64,000 bases of DNA. Source: Halichoerus grypus (lineage: Eukaryota > Chordata > Mammalia > Carnivora > Phocidae). The translations under genes and the position numbers were made by a program. The stretch spans positions 122,196,131 through 122,260,130 of the forward strand of contig NC_135714.1 of assembly GCF_964656455.1 (NCBI RefSeq), given 5' to 3'. Each line of letters begins with the position of its first letter. Positions within the stretch are counted from its first letter, which is position 1. The notes beneath the pieces were generated by a model, which was not told where the DNA came from, made no database searches, and saw nothing but the letters and a program-made list of their open reading frames with translations. Positions 58,906-64,000 of the stretch are shown piece after piece.

Positions 58906-59381
58906 TATAGTAGGCTAAATAATTGGTACCAAAGATGTCTACATTCTAAACCCCAGAGCCTGTTAATACCTTGTCTTATATGGCAAAAGGGACTTTGCAG
59001 ATATAATTAAGAATTTTGAGATGGGGAGAGTATCCAGGATTATCTGAGTGAGTTCAATGTAATCACATAGATTCTCATAAGAGGTACTCAGGATTATCAG
59101 AGTGAGAGAGAAAGAGACTGAAAGATGCTGCACTGCTGGCTTTGAAAATAGAAGATAAGACCATGAGCCAAGGGATGTGTGCAGCCCCCAGAAGCTAGAA
59201 AAAGCAAAAGAATGAATTTCCCCCTAAAACTTCCGGAAGGAATGGAGCCCGCCATCACCCTGATTTTAGCCCACTGAGACTGATTTTGGACTTTTGACCT
59301 CTAGAATTGTAACATAATAAATCTGTGTTGTTTTAAGCCATTAAATATGTGTTTATTTCTTTATAGCAATAATACAAGACA
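58906..59381 (+). mobile_element. MLT1-type solo LTR (ERVL-MaLR), sense
   Basis: AAAGATGTCTACATTCTAAA, GGGACTTTGCAGATATAATT, AGTATCCAGGATTATCTGAG, CTTTTGACCTCTAGAATTGT and AATAAATCTGTGTTGTTTTA match the MLT1 consensus in order. AATAAA near the end is the LTR poly(A) signal. No internal viral sequence remains. Confidence 0.87.
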
Positions 59382-60417
59382 TGGGAGCTATCATATTGGG
59401 TTTTAACCTCATTTAGCCTGTGATTATGGTAAATCACTACAGAATTCTGATTAATAAATCATCCTTACATTCCTGAAATGACCCTTCCTTGGTTAAGATT
59501 CTCTTTTTTTTAATTCAGTAGTTATATTTAGTTTGCAAGTATCTTATTTTTGATTATTATAACTATGTTCCTAAATGAAATTGAACTTTAATTTTCCTTT
59601 CTCATACTATCTTTTTTTGGGTATCAAAGTTACCTGGACTCATGAAAGGAACTGAGGAGTACACCCTCTTTTACTATTGTCTAAACATGCTTTACAAGAT
59701 TGGAATTGCTTTTCCTTACATGTTTTATAAAACTCAGCTGTAAAAGATTTAAGATGGGTGCTATTGTATGTTGATACATGGATGTTCATTCAGTTTTTGA
59801 GTGTGTAAGTTTTTTCAGGTTTTATAATTCCTTCTGAATCAACTTCGGCGATTTTTATGTTTCTAGAAAAGTATTTGGTTCATTCCTTTTCCAGTTATTA
59901 ACATAAATCTGTTTATACTACTCTCCTACTTTTTTAAGTTTTTACTTTACATATAGTGATGCCTTTTATTTAATGTCTAATATTGTTTACTTGTGCTTTC
60001 TTTTTATTTTTTTATCTTGTTCAATATTAGAAAAATTCATTTATTTTGTTAGTCTTTCCAAAAATTAGTTTTTGGTTTAGTTGATCTTATTTTGTTTGAT
60101 TTCTATTTTTTTTAATTTATGCTCATATCATTATTTTCTTTCTTCTATATTGTTGGGTTTATTTTATTTTCCTTTTCTAAAAATATTTAAATACTTAGCT
60201 TATGAATTTTTTATCTTTCTTTTATAGATATATTTATTACATTTAAAAAAGAAACTGAATGAAGTACAAGCAAAATAATTGTACCCCTCTCTTGCCTATT
60301 GAAATTTTACTAAGTTCATTGTTTTCTGTCCTTTGAATATATTCTACGATAGGACTCATGATTCTTCTCATCTCAATAAGAGACTTCTAGTCACTTGAAC
60401 CCCAAGAATAATCTGAT

Positions 60418-61107
60418 CAGGTGTTCGGAGGGGAGAGAAGGATGAATAGGTGGAACACAGGATTTTTAGGGCAGTGAAACTCATCTGAATGACACTATAA
60501 GGGTAGATACATCTCAAATGTTTGTCCAAACCCACAGAATGGACAACACCAAGTGTAACCCCTAATTTGTCAGTGTAGGTTCATAAGTTGCAACAAATGT
60601 CCCACTCTGATAGGGGATGTTGATATTGGGGGAGGCTCTGCATGTGAGGGGGGAAGGGAGTATATGGAAATCTCTGCTTCCTCCGAACTTTGCTATGAAC
60701 TTAAAATTGCTCTAAAAAAATGAAATCTTCCAAAAACAAAAAAAGTATAGTCTGAAAAATTATTACAGCCAAGGAGACACGACAACTAAATGTAATGTGG
60801 GATCCTGAAACAGAAGAGGACATTAGGTGAAAACAAAATAAATCCAAATAAAGTATACTTTAGTTAATATATCAATATTGGTTCATTGATTTGTTAATTG
60901 TGACAAATATACCAATGTAAAATGTTGACAATAGGGGAATCTAGGTGTGGGGTATATGGGAATTCTCTTTTCAATTTTTCTGTAAATCTAAAACTTCTTT
61001 AAAAGTTTATTTTTAAAAATGTATACCTCAGTTTTCAAACATCTTCAAAATTACTACCTAGGTTAAAAAAATAAAACACTGCCAGAACTCTTCCTTGAAA
61101 AAAAAAA
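60418..61107 (+). mobile_element. L1M-type 3' end with TSDs
   Basis: The exact 14-bp duplications AAGAATAATCTGAT (60404-60417 and 61108-61121) frame about 690 bp ending in a poly(A) run. The body is L1M 3' UTR (GATGAATAGGTGGAACACAG, TTTTTAGGGCAGTGAAACTC). It contains two related UTR modules, 60570-60725 and 60890-61015, each ending in a TCTAAAACTT- or CTTAAAATTG-type block. Confidence 0.85.
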
Positions 61108-61489
61108 AAGAATAATCTGATTGCAGAAATTAAAAGAGTTAGTCCAGTGCAATAGTCAAAACTCTGAAATTCATTGAGTCAAAACTTATTAACAACCTTA
61201 GTCCAGACCTGCTTCAGTAGGAAAATCTGCTGTGCAGAAGAGGGTTTTGTTCTATGCTTCTCTGTTCCCCACCCTCTCACCTGCTCCTCACCTTAAGATT
61301 CTCTTCCCCAGCCCACTAGCTTGGTAGCCAGAAATTCTCATGGTTAGGAGCAGGAAGGCATTCCTCTGACAGCATTGGTGCTCTAAGGATTTGGTGGATG
61401 TTCAAAGGCTTTCCTTCTATTCATTATATTAATTAGGAATCTCTGAAGACTCAAGCCCAAATTAAGGGACATTTTACAACATAACCGGC

Positions 61490-61805
61490 AGTAATCTTTA
61501 AGAATGTCATGGTCGTGAAGACAAAGGAATTGTTCCAGACTAAAGGGGACTGAGGATACATGGCAGCTAAATGCAGTGTGTGATCCTAGATTTGGATGCT
61601 GGATGCAAAAGAGGATACAAGTTGGAGAATTGGCAAAATTTGGATAAGATTTGTCATTAGATAGTGCTATATGAATAATTTCCTGGTTTTGATTATTGTA
61701 CTGTGGTTATGTAAAATTTTAACACTTGGATAATCTGAGTGTATACAGGAATTTTTTTGTACTCTTTTCCAACTTTTTTTATGTCTGAAAGCATTAAAAA
61801 ATTTT
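61490..61805 (+). mobile_element. L1M-like 3' end
   Basis: GGAATTGTTCCAGACTAAAG, GGGACTGAGGATACATGGCA, GGTTTTGATTATTGTACTGT and TTTTTGTACTCTTTTCCAAC resemble an ancient L1M 3' terminus. The family label is uncertain. Confidence 0.55.
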
Positions 61806-61869
61806 TTTTAAATGTATGTGCTTTAGATATCAAGTTTAACTATCTAACCCAGACTTCTCTTCTGAACTC

Positions 61870-63185
61870 CAGATCAGTATATTCAGTTGCCTGTGTGATA
61901 TCTCCACTGGATATATCACAAACATTTCAAGCTTAACATTTCTCAAATTGAACTCTTGCCTTATCTTCAAAATCTCTTTAACCAAAAGCCTTTTCCAAAT
62001 CCCTAAATGCCACCACTACCCATCCAGTCACTCAAAGCAGATTTCTTGACATAATTCACCATATGCAGCCCATCACTAAAATCTGTTGATCCTATTTGCA
62101 AATATATATCTGAAATCCATCTCCCTCTCCATTGCCATAATGTTAAGCCACTTTATCTCCTGTGCAGTATATTGTAATAGTTTCTTAACTAGTCTTACTA
62201 CTTTGACTAGGGCTTTGGGCTACCCTCAAAACCATTCTCCAAACAGAATCCTATGTGATGCCTTTAAAATATACACTAGATCATGACTCTCCTGTTTTCA
62301 AAATACTTCAATTCCTTCCACACTTAGAATAAAATTCAAAATTCTTAATCTGGTTTAAGACAAATTAAGCTCTATATAATTTGTCTTCCCTCCCTGACTC
62401 TCAAACACACATATACTCTTTTTTTTTTTAGCAATACTGTATTTTCTAATATTATATCTGTAAATTTCAAGAATTTTGTAATTCATTTAATAAGTAATCC
62501 ATAGTCCCATAATGGTTGCAATTATCAACATATTCAGGTAGTCAATTTTTATATGAGTGAAGCAATTTCAAACTTTCTTTTATGAAAATAAATTACTCAT
62601 CTACTGTATTCTGTTCTGGTTATTCTCATGGAGAATGCCATTTGCTTTATATTGTTATTTCATATAAAATTATTTTTATCTACAAAAAAATACACATATA
62701 CTTTACTATACTGTACATCATTCACCAGGCTCCACGATACAGCACATGTAAGCATCCTCCAGAACTGCAATTTATTTGCTACCTCAGGACCTATATAATT
62801 GTTATTTCTTCTTCATTGGATGTTCCTCCTCTTGCCTAGGACTCTCTTCCTAATAGTTTCCCCTTGACTGGTTTCTTTTCATCCATCAAATTCAGATCTT
62901 GGATTAAATGTCACCTTCTTCTAGAAGTTTTCCTAGCTACCCAATCTAAACTATGTCCTTCCCATTAGTCTCTCTCATAGCAACTTGCCCTTTTCCTTTA
63001 GAGCACTTAGGATAATTCTTAGTTATAACTTTATTTGTTACTTATTTGCTGTCTCTGTCTCCCACTAGACTACAAACTCAGTGAGAGCTGGAATCAAGTT
63101 TGTTTTGCCCACTTTTATATACCAAGTACCTAGCTTATACTCAACAAGTACATGATGAACAATTAAGTAAATAAATTAATTGAAA
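61870..63185 (+). mobile_element. L2 3' part, sense, interrupted
   Basis: The L2 ORF end and 3' UTR are recognisable: CTTCAATTCCTTCCACACTT, TTGGATTAAATGTCACCTTC, CACTAGACTACAAACTCAGT and ACTCAACAAGTACATGATGA. An insertion at 62418-62691 splits it. One of the oldest elements in the window. Confidence 0.82.
62418..62691 (-). mobile_element. Unidentified poly(A) retrocopy inside L2
   Basis: The exact 11-bp duplications ACACATATACT (62407-62417 and 62692-62702) frame about 274 bp whose left edge is a T run at 62418-62431. On the minus strand this is a transcript-like sequence ending in poly(A), mobilised by L1. It matches no SINE, L1 or LTR I know. It has no long ORF on its minus (sense) strand and looks like a piece of a 3' UTR or non-coding RNA. 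The parent is unknown. Confidence 0.7.
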
Positions 63186-64000
63186 TATCTGTGCTGTGAT
63201 GCACTATTCTCACTTACCAGAGAGATTAGGCAGTTCTAGTTCTCATTCATTGCATAAAATGTGACTCTTAACTAGGGAAACTAGACTAATACTCAATTTA
63301 GTAGCTGGTAAAAGTGCTACTGCATCCTTCTGACCAGCAAGCTAAATTTGTTTTGTGATGGTGGCCTCCATAGGCTAGAGATGAGGAATTATTTCTGTGC
63401 TTAGGACGCAGAAGAGGTATCCTTTTTCAGTTAATGTAGTTCAACACCTCCCGTTGGCAGTCATTCTGTGATTTAACATGAAGTGAATAGTTTGGCCTCG
63501 TATGCTGGCTGGACATTCATCTACCCACCAATTCCCTTCTGGAACTGCAGTGCATTAGGAAGTGCATGTTGGGCCTTCATTTGTATGTCAAGGATATCCC
63601 AAAGAGATAGTCATTTCTGAGTCTCAGAACTATGCTGTTGAAAAAATCCAAATTATAAGCAAAATTGGCACTTCTTGTATTTGGATCAGAACATTCTGGG
63701 TATGGGATGCAGTGGAAATGTTCTTATATAACTCCTTGAATTTTGGGAAAATGGGATGCATGAGAGAACTAGGTTTAGAATAGTTTGCCTTTGAGGTTTT
63801 GGAGGGAATATGTAATTTCCAGAAGCAAAATAAAAAGAAATGAGAAGGGAAATTTCACTTTAAGGATTTTAATTTCACCTTGGAAACTTGATAATAGAAA
63901 TAGAAAGTATTCAGATTTCAAGCTTTTCATATTACTCCCATTGTATTAATAGGATTACTGGCATCTGTGCATAATCCTCTTTAATTAACTGAGTTGCATA
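63186..64000. other. Unassigned right edge
   Basis: No repeat I can name. The frame at 63562-63783 has no recognised motif. No splice or promoter signal is convincing. Confidence 0.4.

Larger units (their letters stand above)
57240..60240 (-). mobile_element. Old L1M ORF2, antisense, interrupted
   Basis: Antisense L1 blocks appear in order: TTCACTGCTGTGGTGTGTTT, AATGCCTGTTCACATCTTTT (about 57802), TTGCATTTTCTATTTGCTCC (about 58477), CAGCAACCTTGCAGATTTTT (about 58540) and ATTAATAAATCATCCTTACA (about 59450). It is broken by a SINE at 57985-58175 and an MLT1 LTR at 58906-59381. Highly diverged. Confidence 0.8.

Overview
This window reads as non-coding, repeat-dense nuclear DNA from a carnivoran mammal. 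The clearest marker is about twenty tRNA-derived CAN-SINEs (SINEC). Most carry the head GGCGCCTGGGTGGCTCAG, followed by a CT-rich body, an AAATAAATAAAATCTTT tail and exact target-site duplications (TSDs). The commonest version has the body CACTCCCCCTGCTTGTGTTCC, which fits arctoid carnivores (bears including giant panda, or pinnipeds) better than dog or cat. The species call is inference. I found no intact protein-coding gene, no host exon I can defend, and no rRNA, tRNA or CRISPR array. The long open frames are pieces of LINE-1 (L1) ORF2, antisense L1 frames or simple-sequence artefacts.

Layout. 1-1.48 kb: an old L1M with ORF1 joined to the end of ORF2, carrying a GAAA microsatellite. 1.69-1.89 kb: a SINE. 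4.19-7.94 kb: a 5'-inverted (twin-primed) L1 with recognisable TSDs and a SINE nested in it. 9.2-14.6 kb: an L1M tail, six SINEs, an L1 3' end and a perfect 73-bp tandem duplication. 15.46-24.1 kb: a nearly full-length carnivore L1 (5' UTR, ORF1, ORF2, 3' UTR, all degraded) plus a second truncated L1 directly behind it, both inside the tail of an older L1M. 25.25-29.32 kb: an antisense L1 that keeps its 5' end but lacks the middle and the 3' end. 29.3-32.3 kb: mostly unassigned. 32.3-34.35 kb: an antisense L1MA/MB-like copy. 34.4-41.7 kb: sparse SINEs, MIR/L2 relics and a Tigger-type DNA transposon. 42.8-48.45 kb: one ancestral L1M broken by nine later insertions. 49-57 kb: SINEs, MIR/L2 pieces and a roughly 390-bp purine tract. 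57.2-61.1 kb: antisense L1M carrying a SINE and an MLT1 long terminal repeat (LTR), then a sense L1M with TSDs. 61.5-63.2 kb: an L1M-like tail and an L2 element interrupted by an unidentified poly(A) retrocopy.

Nothing here acts as a pathway. What the sequence does record is the order of insertions: L2/MIR/Tigger first, then L1M and MLT1, then carnivore L1 and older SINEC, then young SINEC. I did not find a previously undescribed biological system. The best leads are the clean twin-priming junction, the stacked L1s at 15.7-24.1 kb, the unidentified retrocopy at 62.4-62.7 kb and the LTR-like insert at 44.8-45.4 kb. Repeat family names are from memory of consensus sequences, without a database search, so subfamily labels are approximate.
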